From an uncultured Roseovarius sp. (GTDB lineage: Bacteria > Pseudomonadota > Alphaproteobacteria > Rhodobacterales > Rhodobacteraceae), in the NCBI GenBank assembly GCA_947497295.1, contig CANMFU010000007.1:62001-126000 (forward strand): 64,000 nt of DNA, read 5' to 3'. Below the pieces are notes generated by a model. That model was not told the DNA's origin and made no database searches. It saw only the letters and a program-made list of their open reading frames with translations. Shown here piece by piece: positions 8,705 to 18,489 of the stretch. Made by a program: the position numbers and the translations under genes. Each line of letters starts with the position of its first letter. Position 1 is the stretch's first letter.

Positions 8705-10884
8705 CAGTTTGCCCCTCCGGTAAACGTCATCCACGTGACAAGGATTACGATCCCGATCACCATGGCGAAGGCGTAGGTAAAGATATAGCCGGACTGCGCA
8801 CGCCCCGCGAGGCGGGTGAAGAAGGGCACGATGCCCATCGCCACGCCGTTGATAACGCCGTCAATGGTACCGCCGTCTCCGCGCTTCCACAGGAAGCCGC
8901 CAAGCCATTTCATGGGGCGAACGATGAGCACATCGTAGATCTCATCAAAGTACCACTTGTTCAGCAGGAAGGCGTATAGCGGACGCTGCGCCTCCATGAA
9001 TTTGCGGGGGGTGGCCGGGCTCCAGATATAGAACCAGAGCGCGGTCAGAAGGCCCAGAATCATGGCCACGAACGGGCTGACCTTGACCCAGACGGGCGCG
9101 TGATGCGCGTCGTCGATGACGGTGTTGTTGGCGCCCATGTAGATCGCACCCTCGGGTGCGATCATCGCGTCTTGCGGCGCGATACCGGGGGACGTTGCGT
9201 CGGCATGTGCCTCGCCTGCGTCCGTGGCATCATCGCCGGTCACGATATCGGTCGTCACGGCATCTGCTGCAGCATCAACATCGCCATCAACCAGCGCGTC
9301 ACCGGCGGCAACAACGCCTTCGCCATGCCCGTCTTCGCTGGCCTCGGCATGATGCTCGGGGATGCCGAAGAAGCGATTGATCTGCGCATGATCGCCAAAG
9401 AAGCTGCCATACCAGACCATCCCGGCCAGAACCGAGCCGACGGCCAGCACGCCCAGCGGCACCAGCATCACCATGGGCGATTCGTGCGCGTTCCGATGCG
9501 TCTGCTTGTCGCCGCGCGCGGTGCCGAAGAAGGTCAGGAACATCAGGCGCCAGCTGTAGAAACTGGTCAGCGCGGCGGCAATCACCAGCATCCAGAAGGC
9601 ATAGCCGCCTGCGCTGCCGGCCCATGCGCTCTCGATCACGGCGTCCTTGGACAGGAAGCCGGCGAAACCGATATGGGTCAGCGGGATGCCGACGCCGGTG
9701 ATGGCCAGCGTGCCGATCATCATCGCCCAGAACGTATAGGGCAGCTTGTGACGCAGACCGCCATAATTGCGCATGTCCTGCTCGTGATGCATCCCGTGAA
9801 TGACCGAACCGGCGCCAAGGAACAGCATCGCCTTGAAGAACGCGTGTGTCAGCAGGTGGAACATCGCCACCGAATAGGCGCCGACACCGGCGGCGACGAA
9901 CATGTAGCCCAGCTGGCTCATGGTCGAATAGGCGATGACACGCTTGATGTCGTTCTGCACAAGGCCGATCGTCGCGGCGACGAAGGCCGTCGTCGCGCCG
10001 ATGAAGGTCACGAACATCAGCGCCTCGGGCGCGTATTCCATCAGCGGTGACATGCGGCAGACAAGGAAAACGCCCGCCGTGACCATCGTTGCCGCGTGGA
10101 TCAGGGCCGATACCGGGGTCGGGCCTTCCATCGCGTCGGGAAGCCAGGTGTGCAGGCCCAACTGAGCCGATTTGCCCATCGCGCCGATGAACAGCAGGAT
10201 TGCGATCAGATTGGCCGCGTTCCAGTCGGCCCAGAGGAACCGGATATTGGTCTCGGCCAACATCGGGCCGGACGCCAGCACATCGTTAAACAAGATGCTG
10301 TCGGTCAGTAAAAAGATCGCGAGAATGCCCAGCAGGAAGCCGAAGTCACCGATCCGGTTGACCACGAACGCCTTGATCGCGGCGCCGTTGGCCGACGGCT
10401 TGCGATAGTAGAACCCGATCAGCAGGTAAGACGCGAGACCGACCCCCTCCCAGCCGAAAAACATCTGCAAAAGGTTGTCGGCCGTGACCAGCATCAACAT
10501 CGCGAATGTGAAAAAAGACAGATAGGCGAAGAAGCGGGGACGATAAGAGACGCCCTCTTCGAAATTGTGGTCATGGGCCATGTAGCCCATCGAATAAAGG
10601 TGAACGAGCGCCGAAACTGTCGTGACCACGATCAGCATGATCGCCGTCAAACGATCCAGACGGATCGACCAGCTGGTATCCAGCAGGCCCGATTGGACCC
10701 AGTCCATGATGTGGATCTGCTGCAACGTGCCGTCATGGCCGATGAACACGACCCAGGACAGCGCGCAGGACAGGAAGAGCAGCGCCGTGGTGACGATTTG
10801 CGCGCCCTTGTCGCCTATGATGCGCCAGCCGAAGCCCGCGATGATGGCGCCCACGAGGGGGGCAAAAAGGATGATCATTTCCAT
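8704..10884 (-). CDS. nuoL: NADH-quinone oxidoreductase subunit L
   Basis: This is the distal proton-pumping subunit of complex I, 726 residues, with the lateral helix expected at the C-terminus. The channel motif [21 protein letters not shown] and [19 protein letters not shown] are clear. Between about residues 508 and 597 lies an acidic, Ala/Asp-rich insertion with His residues that is longer than in the E. coli protein (613 residues). Related insertions are known to me in Rhodobacterales NuoL, but this one is strongly degenerate in composition. The gene follows nuoK by 4 bases. Confidence 0.95.
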   Translation of the reverse strand: MEMIILFAPLVGAIIAGFGWRIIGDKGAQIVTTALLFLSCALSWVVFIGHDGTLQQIHIMDWVQSGLLDTSWSIRLDRLTAIMLIVVTTVSALVHLYSMGYMAHDHNFEEGVSYRPRFFAYLSFFTFAMLMLVTADNLLQMFFGWEGVGLASYLLIGFYYRKPSANGAAIKAFVVNRIGDFGFLLGILAIFLLTDSILFNDVLASGPMLAETNIRFLWADWNAANLIAILLFIGAMGKSAQLGLHTWLPDAMEGPTPVSALIHAATMVTAGVFLVCRMSPLMEYAPEALMFVTFIGATTAFVAATIGLVQNDIKRVIAYSTMSQLGYMFVAAGVGAYSVAMFHLLTHAFFKAMLFLGAGSVIHGMHHEQDMRNYGGLRHKLPYTFWAMMIGTLAITGVGIPLTHIGFAGFLSKDAVIESAWAGSAGGYAFWMLVIAAALTSFYSWRLMFLTFFGTARGDKQTHRNAHESPMVMLVPLGVLAVGSVLAGMVWYGSFFGDHAQINRFFGIPEHHAEASEDGHGEGVVAAGDALVDGDVDAAADAVTTDIVTGDDATDAGEAHADATSPGIAPQDAMIAPEGAIYMGANNTVIDDAHHAPVWVKVSPFVAMILGLLTALWFYIWSPATPRKFMEAQRPLYAFLLNKWYFDEIYDVLIVRPMKWLGGFLWKRGDGGTIDGVINGVAMGIVPFFTRLAGRAQSGYIFTYAFAMVIGIVILVTWMTFTGGAN

Positions 10885-10888
10885 GGCG

Positions 10889-11194
10889 TCAGCCCTTCAT
10901 CACGTTGACGTCTTCGACCGCGATCGTTCCGCGGTTGCGGAAGAAGCAGACAAGGATCGCAAGGCCGATCGCGGCCTCGGCGGCGGCGACGGTCAGCACC
11001 AGCAGCGTAAATACCTGCCCGGCCAGATCGCCGGCAAAGCTGGAAAATGCGACGAGGTTGATGTTCACCGCCAGCAGCATCAGCTCGATCGACATGAGCA
11101 GGATGATGACGTTCTTGCGGTTCAGGAAAAGCCCGAAGATGCCGATGACGAACAGCGTCGCCGCCACCGTCAGGTAATGTTCAATTCCGATCAT
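10889..11194 (-). CDS. nuoK: NADH-quinone oxidoreductase subunit K
   Basis: This small membrane subunit of complex I has 101 residues and three transmembrane helices. Glutamates in helix 2 ([10 protein letters not shown]) and helix 3 ([11 protein letters not shown]) are the conserved residues needed for proton transfer. The length is typical. A 76-base gap upstream separates it from a 24-codon frame described next. Confidence 0.95.
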   Translation of the reverse strand: MIGIEHYLTVAATLFVIGIFGLFLNRKNVIILLMSIELMLLAVNINLVAFSSFAGDLAGQVFTLLVLTVAAAEAAIGLAILVCFFRNRGTIAVEDVNVMKG

Positions 11195-11270
11195 GTCTGT
11201 CCCTCAGTCTTTCTTGTCTGGCTCAGGCTTCACTGGCACTGGCGCCTCTTCGGGCGTCCTGGCTGGCGGG

Positions 11271-11345
11271 TCAGCCGAGCAGCGAGTAGCCGCCAAAAAC
11301 GACAATCAGCACAACCACCAGCACCACGATTGTATTTCTCGACAT
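11271..11345 (-). CDS. Putative 24-aa single-span membrane microprotein between nuoJ and nuoK
   Basis: A frame of 24 codons starts at ATG 11345 and stops at 11271. The peptide begins MSRNT and continues as one unbroken hydrophobic helix rich in Val and Ile, ending GGYSLLG. An AAGGA sequence lies 9 bases upstream of the ATG. It fills a 217-base gap between nuoJ and nuoK that otherwise has no gene. An overlapping frame of 80 residues (11230-11472) has no protein-like composition. I do not recognise a family. It could be a small complex I assembly or supernumerary subunit, by position only. Confidence 0.5.
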   Translation of the reverse strand: MSRNTIVVLVVVLIVVFGGYSLLG

Positions 11346-11411
11346 GCGTCTCATTCCTTGGTTTAGGCAGCGCAGGAAGCGCCGCTTTGATTATAGATCC
11401 GGCAGCGAAGG

Positions 11412-12020
11412 CTAAAGCCCCTGCCCCGGTTTGACGTCCTTCAGCTTCATCGCCTTGGCCGGATCGCGCCACATCTGGTGCAGCACGTTCTGGCGCTTGA
11501 TGTCGGTACGGTGGCGCAAGGTCAGCACAATCGCTCCAATCATGGCGACCAGCAAGATCAGACCAGCCAACTGGAACAGAAGGAAGTATTTGTCATAAAG
11601 CAGCAGACCCAGGGCGGCGGTGTTGTGCACATCCACTGGCGCAGGCGCAACGCGCGCGGCCTCGGCCCCGGCGGATGTTTCCCAGGCACCAAACGCGATG
11701 CCGAACTGCATCAGCAGGATAAGACCGATCAGCAACGCAAGCGGCATATACTTGGCCATTTCGGCCTTCAATTCAGCGAAATCAACATCCAGCATCATAA
11801 CAACGAACAGGAAAAGCACCGCAACCGCGCCGACATAGACGATCACCAGCAGCATCGCCACGAATTCCGCGCCCAGCAGGACGAACAGGCCCGCCGCGCT
11901 GATAAAAGACAGGATAAGCCACAGCACCGAATGCACCGGATGGCGGCTGATGACAGTGAACAGTCCGCCGGTCAGGGTCGATAGCGCAAACAGATAAAAC
12001 GCAAATACCATTCCGGTCAT
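11412..12020 (-). CDS. nuoJ: NADH-quinone oxidoreductase subunit J
   Basis: This membrane subunit of complex I has 202 residues and five predicted helices. The glycine-rich third helix region ([17 protein letters not shown]) is the conserved NuoJ signature tied to coupling. After the last helix comes a hydrophilic tail of about 35 residues. The start at 12020 overlaps the stop of the upstream gene in an ATGA arrangement. Confidence 0.95.
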   Translation of the reverse strand: MTGMVFAFYLFALSTLTGGLFTVISRHPVHSVLWLILSFISAAGLFVLLGAEFVAMLLVIVYVGAVAVLFLFVVMMLDVDFAELKAEMAKYMPLALLIGLILLMQFGIAFGAWETSAGAEAARVAPAPVDVHNTAALGLLLYDKYFLLFQLAGLILLVAMIGAIVLTLRHRTDIKRQNVLHQMWRDPAKAMKLKDVKPGQGL

Positions 12021-12442
12021 GTGTCTTTTCCTTCCTCGGTTTCCGCGTCCATCACCTCGCGTGCCAGCTCCATCGCGCGGTTCATGGCCGGGATTCCAGC
12101 AAACATCGCCATGCTGGCAATGGTTTCGGCAATCTCAGCTCTGGTGGCATCGGCCGCCAGCAGATGGCGCACGGTCATCCGTACCGCCGTATCCGCTTGC
12201 GCGCCCTGCATCGTCAGCCCCGCCAGCGTCAGCAGAAGCCGCGTCTTGGCATCAAGCCCATCGGGGTTCAAGCCCTTGCCGAAGGTCATCTCCATGATAT
12301 CCTTGGGCATCGTGCCCCAAAGCGCCTCGAACCCCTTGGGCGAAAAGGATTCCAGCGCGGGATTCATGGTTTTAGCCATGTCCTGTGCCATATCCTGCGC
12401 CTGGCGCATCATCTGCTCGAAAGGGTTTTTTCCATCGGTCAT
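12017..12442 (-). CDS. Carboxymuconolactone decarboxylase-like (AhpD-fold) protein in the nuo operon
   Basis: It has 141 residues with an Asp/Met-rich N-terminal 40 residues and then the all-helical AhpD/CMD fold (residues about 55-135: [18 protein letters not shown] and [17 protein letters not shown]). No cysteine is present, so the CxxC peroxidase centre of AhpD is absent and the protein is closer to the gamma-carboxymuconolactone decarboxylase branch. Catechol-pathway genes are not nearby. It overlaps nuoI and nuoJ by 4 bases each (ATGA), so it is made with complex I, and a role in assembly or cofactor handling is only inferred. Confidence 0.75.
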   Translation of the reverse strand: MTDGKNPFEQMMRQAQDMAQDMAKTMNPALESFSPKGFEALWGTMPKDIMEMTFGKGLNPDGLDAKTRLLLTLAGLTMQGAQADTAVRMTVRHLLAADATRAEIAETIASMAMFAGIPAMNRAMELAREVMDAETEEGKDT

Positions 12443-12933
12443 CGGTAGGGTGCATCCAGTTCGAGGTTGCGGGCAATCTCGGCCTCCCAGCGGTCGCCGT
12501 TCTCCAACAGCTTAGTCTTGTCATAAAACAATTCTTCGCGGGTTTCAGTGGAGAATTCGAAATTCGGGCCTTCGACAATCGCATCGACCGGGCACGCCTC
12601 CTGGCAGAAGCCGCAATAGATGCATTTCGTCATGTCGATGTCATACCGCGTCGTGCGGCGGCTGCCGTCATCGCGCGGCTCGGCGTCGATGGTGATGGCC
12701 TGCGCCGGGCAGATCGCCTCGCACAGTTTGCAGGCGATGCAGCGCTCTTCGCCATTGGGATAGCGGCGCAGGGCATGTTCGCCGCGGAAACGCGGGGACA
12801 GATGCCCTTTTTCGTGCGGATAGTTGATCGTGGCCTTGGGCGCGAAAAAATATTTCAGGCCCAGCTTTATCCCCAACCACTGATCGCCCAGCAGGAAATA
12901 CCAGGTCGCGCGCCCATAATCGATATTCGCCAT
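12439..12933 (-). CDS. nuoI: NADH-quinone oxidoreductase subunit I
   Basis: This peripheral-arm subunit of complex I has 164 residues and carries the N6a and N6b tetranuclear clusters. Ligands are C65, C68, C71, C75 ([12 protein letters not shown]) and C104, C107, C110, C114 ([12 protein letters not shown]). Each of the two motifs is the full C-x2-C-x2-C-x3-CP ferredoxin type. The N-terminal amphipathic segment docks on the membrane arm. The next gene overlaps its stop by 4 bases. Confidence 0.96.
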   Translation of the reverse strand: MANIDYGRATWYFLLGDQWLGIKLGLKYFFAPKATINYPHEKGHLSPRFRGEHALRRYPNGEERCIACKLCEAICPAQAITIDAEPRDDGSRRTTRYDIDMTKCIYCGFCQEACPVDAIVEGPNFEFSTETREELFYDKTKLLENGDRWEAEIARNLELDAPYR

Positions 12934-12937
12934 TGTA

Positions 12938-13756
12938 TCAGCTCCTCGCCATCGTGGTGGCCTGAGTTGTGGTAGCCTGACATCCCAAACCCTGAGTCTC
13001 GCCGTCTAGCCGGGTCATACCTGCATTGGTCGCGCCATTCCAGCGTGTCTCGTAATCACTTTGCAGGGCAAAATCAGGAAGATGCGACTCAGCCGTTTTT
13101 TCTATCTCGTAATACAGATATGTCCGCCCTGGACCGATCTGATTTTTCAGCTTCAAACGCACGCCGCTCGTCGCCGGATCCGCGAACTGGACATGATCGA
13201 ACGTATCGTCGGGATCAGCCGGAATCGCGCGGCAATCCAGCACGTTGCAATTGCAGCCACGCTTCCAGAAGGTCCAGACCAGCTCAGGATTGAACTGATA
13301 CATCCCATGCCCGTACCAGCCGTTCAACCCATTGGCCGAGATTAGTCGCCCGCCGGGTTTGAGCATCCTGAACAGCCCCTCCAGCGCCATTGGCACGTTG
13401 AACACATGCTCGACCGTGCCGCCGTCAAAGATCAGGTCAAACTGGTTCTCAAGGCTCTCATCGGGCTGTTTGTTCAGGTCATGCAGGATCGTGGCGCCCT
13501 CGTAATCCGAGAAATCCATGACCTCCATCGCGCCAAGGCCCAGCTTGTCCATCAGGGTTTCAGAAAAACCGTCCTCCTGAAGGAAATCAAACCGCCGCGC
13601 CTCGATGCCATGGCGGGCCAGCGTTTTTTCATACCGCTTGCGATATTGCGTCTGAATGGGAAACCTCTGACGCCCCAGCATGAGCGAGCGCCCTTCCGGT
13701 TTAAACCGGGTGCTTAGCTCGACAAGCCGATCAAACAGGACGTAGTCGATCCCCAA
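12938..13756 (-). CDS. Class I SAM-dependent methyltransferase-like protein within the nuo operon
   Basis: The core resembles Methyltransf_11 proteins: [15 protein letters not shown] (motif II-like) followed by [15 protein letters not shown] (motif III-like). A classical glycine-rich motif I is not obvious; [17 protein letters not shown] may fill that role. Several cysteines cluster at [10 protein letters not shown]. The frame is open to 13825, which would overlap nuoH by 65 bases; a TTG at 13756, five bases after the nuoH stop and preceded by a G-run, gives a better arrangement (272 residues). The substrate is unknown. It is inserted between nuoH and nuoI. Confidence 0.65.
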   Translation of the reverse strand: MGIDYVLFDRLVELSTRFKPEGRSLMLGRQRFPIQTQYRKRYEKTLARHGIEARRFDFLQEDGFSETLMDKLGLGAMEVMDFSDYEGATILHDLNKQPDESLENQFDLIFDGGTVEHVFNVPMALEGLFRMLKPGGRLISANGLNGWYGHGMYQFNPELVWTFWKRGCNCNVLDCRAIPADPDDTFDHVQFADPATSGVRLKLKNQIGPGRTYLYYEIEKTAESHLPDFALQSDYETRWNGATNAGMTRLDGETQGLGCQATTTQATTMARS

Positions 13757-13760
13757 TGCC

Positions 13761-14798
13761 TTAGCCCCCCATGGTAAACCGGGCCCAGAATGCGCCCAGA
13801 ACTTCGAATTTGGCGAGGAAGGCAATGATCACGACCCAAGCCAGCGACATGGGCAGGAACACTTTCCAGCCAATGCGCATCAACTGGTCATACCGGTAGC
13901 GCGGCGTGTACGCCTTGACCAATGCGAAGAGAAAGAAGAAGAACGCCATCTTGCCGATCATCCACAGCACACCGTCGGGCAGGCCGGGAATGGGCGACAG
14001 CCAGCCGCCGAAGAACAGCAGAGATGTCAGCGCGCACATCAGGAAAATCGCGATATATTCGCCCGCCATGAACAGCAGGAAGGCCGTCGCCGAGTATTCG
14101 ACCTGATAGCCGGCCACCAGTTCGGATTCGGCCTCGGGCAGGTCAAACGGGGGACGGTTCGTTTCGGCAAGGCAGGAGATAAAGAACAGGAAGACCATCG
14201 GGAAATGCGGCAGCCAGTACCAGCCGAAGAAGCCGTATTGGGTATCCTGCGCGCCCACAATATCGCCAAAATTCAAACTGCCTGTGGAAAGGATGACACC
14301 GATTATGATCAGGCCGAGGCTGACCTCGTAGGAAATCATCTGCGCGGCAGAGCGCAGCGAGCCCAGGAACGCATATTTGGAGTTCGACGCCCAACCGCCC
14401 ATAATCAGGCCATACACTTCCAGCGACGACACAGCAAAGATGTAGAGGACAGCAACGTTTATATCCGATATTGCCCAACCTTCGGACAACGGGATCACCG
14501 ACCATGCAATGACCGCCAGCACAAAGCTGACAATCGGCGCCATGATAAAGACCACCTTGTCCGAACCTGCGGGAATCACGATCTCTTTGAGGACGTATTT
14601 CAATGCGTCGGCCACCGATTGCAGCAGGCCGAACACGCCCACCACGTTAGGGCCGCGCCGCATCTGGACAGCGGCCCAGATCTTGCGGTCGCCATAGACG
14701 AGGAATAACAGCGAAACCATCACAAAACCCAGCATCGCCAGACACTGCGCAAAGATAATCAGAACGGTCCCGAACGGGGTTGCAAAGAATTCGGCCAT
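13761..14798 (-). CDS. nuoH: NADH-quinone oxidoreductase subunit H
   Basis: This membrane subunit of complex I forms the quinone-binding chamber with NuoB and NuoD. It has 345 residues and about eight helices. Signature segments are [20 protein letters not shown], the acidic loop [20 protein letters not shown] and [21 protein letters not shown] 14798 follows GAGG and gives the usual [10 protein letters not shown] start; the in-frame ATG at 14825 would run into the preceding gene. Confidence 0.95.
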   Translation of the reverse strand: MAEFFATPFGTVLIIFAQCLAMLGFVMVSLLFLVYGDRKIWAAVQMRRGPNVVGVFGLLQSVADALKYVLKEIVIPAGSDKVVFIMAPIVSFVLAVIAWSVIPLSEGWAISDINVAVLYIFAVSSLEVYGLIMGGWASNSKYAFLGSLRSAAQMISYEVSLGLIIIGVILSTGSLNFGDIVGAQDTQYGFFGWYWLPHFPMVFLFFISCLAETNRPPFDLPEAESELVAGYQVEYSATAFLLFMAGEYIAIFLMCALTSLLFFGGWLSPIPGLPDGVLWMIGKMAFFFFLFALVKAYTPRYRYDQLMRIGWKVFLPMSLAWVVIIAFLAKFEVLGAFWARFTMGG

Positions 14799-14805
14799 CA
14801 GATCC

Positions 14806-15198
14806 TCATACCATCGGTATTCCATTTTCCGCGCAGTCGGCGGCGACGACTTCGGCGTCTATTGTTTTCAGCCCGCGCGGCAGGGCAGGCGAGATCGTAT
14901 AAACCGCATCGCCGCGCCAAATGCCACCCTCATCCGCGATATTCGTGCGCACGTGGCGCGCAAACCCGTAGCCGCGGATCAGGGTATACTGGGCGGCTGC
15001 GCATTCCGCATAGCGTGCCACGTCGCCAGTGTCACGCGCGCCAGACATCGCGACCCGGAAATTCACCAGATCACCATCCAGCAAATCGGTCTGAACGCCG
15101 CGGTATTCTGGCATGAACGGAGCCTTTTCGCCGCTGGGCGCACAGGCCGACACTGCCCCGACCAGCGCCAGCGGCCAAATCGCAGCAGGGGCGCGCAT
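14806..15198 (-). CDS. Small lipoprotein of unknown function in the nuo operon
   Basis: A 130-residue protein begins with a short hydrophobic segment ending in a lipobox (VSAC, Cys at about residue 19), so it should be lipid-anchored outside the cytoplasm. Two further cysteines (YAECAAA and AADCAEN) could form a disulfide. ATG 15198 forms TGATG with the preceding stop. I do not recognise the family. It is the second of two consecutive lipoprotein genes between nuoG and nuoH. Confidence 0.6.
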   Translation of the reverse strand: MRAPAAIWPLALVGAVSACAPSGEKAPFMPEYRGVQTDLLDGDLVNFRVAMSGARDTGDVARYAECAAAQYTLIRGYGFARHVRTNIADEGGIWRGDAVYTISPALPRGLKTIDAEVVAADCAENGIPMV

Positions 15199-15593
15199 CA
15201 CGCACAACCCGGCGCTGGCGTGCGCTGGTCCGTGACAATCCAGCCGGAGCCACGCCGGGTGGCAATCAGCGTATAACGGCAGGTTTTCGTGTAGGTTTCA
15301 TAGGACGTCCCGATCGTGGTCACATTACCCCATCCGCCCCGGCCAACGCCGATTCCGACGCCGATCACAGGCCGCGGGGAGGGGCGGCTGGCCTGCTTGT
15401 CCACCTCCCACTGATAGGCCCGGCGCCCGTCCGGGAGGTCGAACACCTCGGCCGGTTGGCCGAAATCCAGCATCGGATCAACAACGGAGCGGCCCATATA
15501 TTTATCCAGCACCGGCGCCGCACAGCCCGTTAGTACCGCCGCCAGCACAAGACCGGTCAGGATATGGGATGCGCGGCGCACGGGCCTGTTCAC
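15198..15593 (-). CDS. Small lipoprotein of unknown function after nuoG
   Basis: A GTG start at 15593 overlaps the nuoG stop as GTGA and gives 131 residues. A signal sequence ends in the lipobox LTGC (Cys near residue 23). The mature part has a glycine-rich stretch ([13 protein letters not shown]) and then [16 protein letters not shown], with a final C-terminal cysteine. The CxYTLI-type strand recalls the [10 protein letters not shown] strand of the next lipoprotein, so the two may be distant relatives. Function is unknown. Confidence 0.6.
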   Translation of the reverse strand: MNRPVRRASHILTGLVLAAVLTGCAAPVLDKYMGRSVVDPMLDFGQPAEVFDLPDGRRAYQWEVDKQASRPSPRPVIGVGIGVGRGGWGNVTTIGTSYETYTKTCRYTLIATRRGSGWIVTDQRTPAPGCA

Positions 15594-17599
15594 TCCGCAG
15601 CCAGTTTGGGGGCGCGGCGCGCCTTGGCATTGGCGCTCAGCTCGGCCATCAGCTGGCTGGCCCGCGTGACCGGGTTGGTCAGGTAGTGATCCTTGATCGC
15701 ATGACGGAAGCTGGCCTTGCCCGGCGCGCGGATCTCCAGAGGCCGCCATTCGTTCTGCGGCACCTGGTCAATTTCGGCCAGATGTGGCACTTCGGCAACA
15801 AGCGCCTGACGCAGTTGCGGCAGACTGTCATAGGGCAGCACAGCGCCCATCTCCCCCGACAGCGCGCGCAGGATTGCCCAGTTTTCCTTGGCCTCACCCG
15901 GGGCAAATCCGGCGCGCAAGGCCAGTTGCGGGCGTCCTTCGGTGTTTACGAACAAGCCCTGCTCTTCGGTATAGGCCGCGCCCGGCAGGATCACATCGGC
16001 GCGGTGCGCGCCGCGGTCGCCATGGCTGCCCTGATAAATCACAAAGGGGCCGTCCTTGATCTCGCTCTCATCCGCGCCAAGGTTATAAATCACCTCAGCA
16101 CCCTCAACAGCGGCATCCATTCCGCCATCGGTGACGGCGCCCACATCCATCGCACCGACCCGGCCTGCGGCAGTATGTAGCACCAGCATCTTGGCGCCCG
16201 CACCGTCAGCATAGGCCATCGCCTGGCTCAGCACCGCCTCGCCATCAGCCTCTGTCAACGCGCCCTGCCCGACGATAACGATACAATCCTCTTTGACCTC
16301 GACCTTGTCGACCAGATCGGTCAGCGCGGCGCGATCATCGCCGTAATGATGCACATCATAGGTCAGATCGGCCTTGGGGCCGATCACGCCAACATCGGCG
16401 CCCGCCAACCACGCCTTGCGAATACGCGCATTGAGAATCGGCGCCTCGTCGCGCGGGTTGGTGCCGATCAGAAGGATCGTCTTGGCGGTGTCGATTTCCT
16501 CGATCCGCGCATTACCGACATAGGCCGAGCGGTTTCCGATGGGCAGCTTCGCCCCATCGGTGCGGCACTCGACATGGCCGCCCTGCCCCTCGATCAGCTG
16601 TTTCAACGCAAAGGCCGCCTCTACCGGCACCAGATCGCCGACCAGACCGGCAATCTTCTTGCCTTTAATGGCGGCGGCGGCAGCGCTCAGCGCCTCGGGC
16701 CAAGTCGCGGCGCGCAGCTTACCATTTTCGCGGATGTAGGGCGTGTCCAGACGCTGGCGGCGCAGACCGTCCCAGACGAAACGCGTCTTGTCCGAAATCC
16801 ATTCCTCGTTCACGCCGTCATGGTTGCGCGGCAGTATCCGCATCACTTCACGGCCCTTGGTATCAACCCGGATGGAAGAGCCAAGCGCATCCATCACATC
16901 GATGGTTTCGGTCTTGGTCAGTTCCCACGGGCGGGCGGTAAAGGAATACGGTTTGTTGACCAGCGCGCCGACCGGGCACAGATCAATGATGTTGCCCTGA
17001 ATGTTGCTGTCCAGCGTCTCGCCCAGATAAGACGTAATCTCGGCATCCTCGCCGCGGCCCGTCTGGCCCATCTGGGAAATACCGGCCACCTCGGTGGTGA
17101 AACGGACGCAACGGGTGCAGGAAATGCAGCGCGTCATATGTGTTTCAACCAGCGGCCCCAGATCCAGATCCTCGGTCGCGCGCTTCGGCTCGCGGAATCG
17201 GGAGAAATCGACGCCGTACGCCATCGCCTGATCCTGAAGGTCACACTCGCCGCCCTGATCGCAGATCGGGCAATCCAGCGGGTGGTTGATCAGCAGAAAC
17301 TCCATCACGCCCTCGCGGGCCTTTTTCACCATGGGCGAGTTTGTCTTCACCATCGGCGCCTCGCCATCCTTGCCGGGGCGCAGATCGCGCACCTGCATGG
17401 CACAGCTAGCGGCCGGTTTCGGCGGGCCGCCGACGACCTCTACAAGGCACATCCGGCAGTTTCCGGCGATCGACAGACGCTCGTGATAGCAAAAACGTGG
17501 GATTTCCACGCCCGCCTGCTCGCACGCCTGAATCAGGGTCATCGCCCCGTCCACTTCGATCTCGGTTCCGTCGATGTTCACTTTGCGAAGGTCGGTCAT
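15590..17599 (-). CDS. nuoG: NADH-quinone oxidoreductase subunit G
   Basis: This largest hydrophilic subunit of complex I has 669 residues and carries three clusters of the electron path. The [2Fe-2S] ligands are C37, C48, C51 and C66. The N5 cluster uses H106 with C110, C113 and C119, and N4 uses C158, C161, C164 and C208. The C-terminal half is molybdopterin-oxidoreductase-like without cofactor function. ATG 17599 ([10 protein letters not shown]) was chosen over the longer frame to 17671, which would overlap the upstream gene. Confidence 0.96.
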   Translation of the reverse strand: MTDLRKVNIDGTEIEVDGAMTLIQACEQAGVEIPRFCYHERLSIAGNCRMCLVEVVGGPPKPAASCAMQVRDLRPGKDGEAPMVKTNSPMVKKAREGVMEFLLINHPLDCPICDQGGECDLQDQAMAYGVDFSRFREPKRATEDLDLGPLVETHMTRCISCTRCVRFTTEVAGISQMGQTGRGEDAEITSYLGETLDSNIQGNIIDLCPVGALVNKPYSFTARPWELTKTETIDVMDALGSSIRVDTKGREVMRILPRNHDGVNEEWISDKTRFVWDGLRRQRLDTPYIRENGKLRAATWPEALSAAAAAIKGKKIAGLVGDLVPVEAAFALKQLIEGQGGHVECRTDGAKLPIGNRSAYVGNARIEEIDTAKTILLIGTNPRDEAPILNARIRKAWLAGADVGVIGPKADLTYDVHHYGDDRAALTDLVDKVEVKEDCIVIVGQGALTEADGEAVLSQAMAYADGAGAKMLVLHTAAGRVGAMDVGAVTDGGMDAAVEGAEVIYNLGADESEIKDGPFVIYQGSHGDRGAHRADVILPGAAYTEEQGLFVNTEGRPQLALRAGFAPGEAKENWAILRALSGEMGAVLPYDSLPQLRQALVAEVPHLAEIDQVPQNEWRPLEIRAPGKASFRHAIKDHYLTNPVTRASQLMAELSANAKARRAPKLAAE

Positions 17600-17604
17600 G
17601 GTGT

Positions 17605-18006
17605 TCACTTTGCTTTCAGGAATGAGCCGATGCGGCTGCGGTTCTTGATCTCTTCCCGTCCCAATCGGCACAGGCTGGCGGCGTCCAGATTGCTGGCGCC
17701 TTTCGACTTGAAATAGGCGTTGCGGCGCTCGCGCATCTTCGCCTGTTCGGCGCTGTCGTTCACATAGGCGTCAATCTGCGCCTCGGTATAGCCGCGCTCG
17801 GATGCCATCCCCTTGAGCTGATTCACATAGCTTCGCGCCGCCCAGAACCGGCCTGAGAAATCGCTGCATTCGCGGCGTATCTTATCCGCAGCAGCAACGG
17901 CCAGAAGGCCGGCATTGATGTCTTTTTCACTGGCCAGATCAGCCCGGGCCGCATCCGCCATTCCGCCTAGGTTGAGCGCTATAAGAGTAGTCAAAATCAG
18001 GCGCAT
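17605..18006 (-). CDS. DUF5333-type exported protein of the nuo operon
   Basis: A 133-residue protein has a cleavable signal (hydrophobic core in residues 3-14, AxA near 19-22). The mature part is helical and charged, with cysteines in [10 protein letters not shown] and ASLCRLG that may pair. It resembles the DUF5333 family found next to nuo genes in Rhodobacterales; that assignment is from memory. Function is unknown. It lies directly ahead of nuoG, 5 bases from its start. Confidence 0.65.
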   Translation of the reverse strand: MRLILTTLIALNLGGMADAARADLASEKDINAGLLAVAAADKIRRECSDFSGRFWAARSYVNQLKGMASERGYTEAQIDAYVNDSAEQAKMRERRNAYFKSKGASNLDAASLCRLGREEIKNRSRIGSFLKAK

Positions 18007-18130
18007 AAGTTCTCTCCACTGTTATATGTGAGGCAGGGATGAAACGCACCCCCGCCACCACATAAGATGGAAAGCGACCGGCCTGTTATGCAATAGCACG
18101 CGCCAGGTGTCGCCGATATACGCAGCGATG

Positions 18131-18466
18131 CTACCATTTTACGCAGCTTCCTCGCAAAATGAGGCTGCCATTGTCGCTGATCGCGCTGCCATCTTCCGGG
18201 CCATAGCCCGGCTGCCAGGTGATATCGCTGTCACCGAAAGTCTCGACACAATAGGTCGTGCCCTCAAATCGCCCGGCCGCCCGCGCGCCATTGATCCCTT
18301 GGCCGACATCGCTGACGGTTACTACGAACTCTTCGCGCCGGTCGCCTGATTTGCTCAGCTTGGCCGGATAGTAGTTCCCGTCAAATCGCACACGCTCACC
18401 CGCCTTGCCGCAGGCCGTCAGGGCCAGTACGGCGGCAAGTGCAGCCAATGTCATCGCTCGGATCAT
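18131..18466 (-). CDS. Small lipoprotein of unknown function after nuoF
   Basis: It has 111 residues. A signal peptide ends in the lipobox LTAC (Cys19). The mature domain is short and beta-rich, with two cysteines (TTYCVET and RGSCVKW) positioned to form a disulfide. No family is recognised with certainty. It starts 24 bases after nuoF and is followed by a 124-base gap before the DUF5333 gene, the longest gap inside the operon apart from the nuoJ-nuoK one. Confidence 0.6.
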   Translation of the reverse strand: MIRAMTLAALAAVLALTACGKAGERVRFDGNYYPAKLSKSGDRREEFVVTVSDVGQGINGARAAGRFEGTTYCVETFGDSDITWQPGYGPEDGSAISDNGSLILRGSCVKW

Positions 18467-18489
18467 CGCAAAACCCCTTTAATCGCCTG

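Noticed and set aside
16346..17716. 456-codon plus-strand frame opposite nuoG
   Set aside because: Antisense shadow of nuoG; nuoG has all cluster ligands intact in the other strand.
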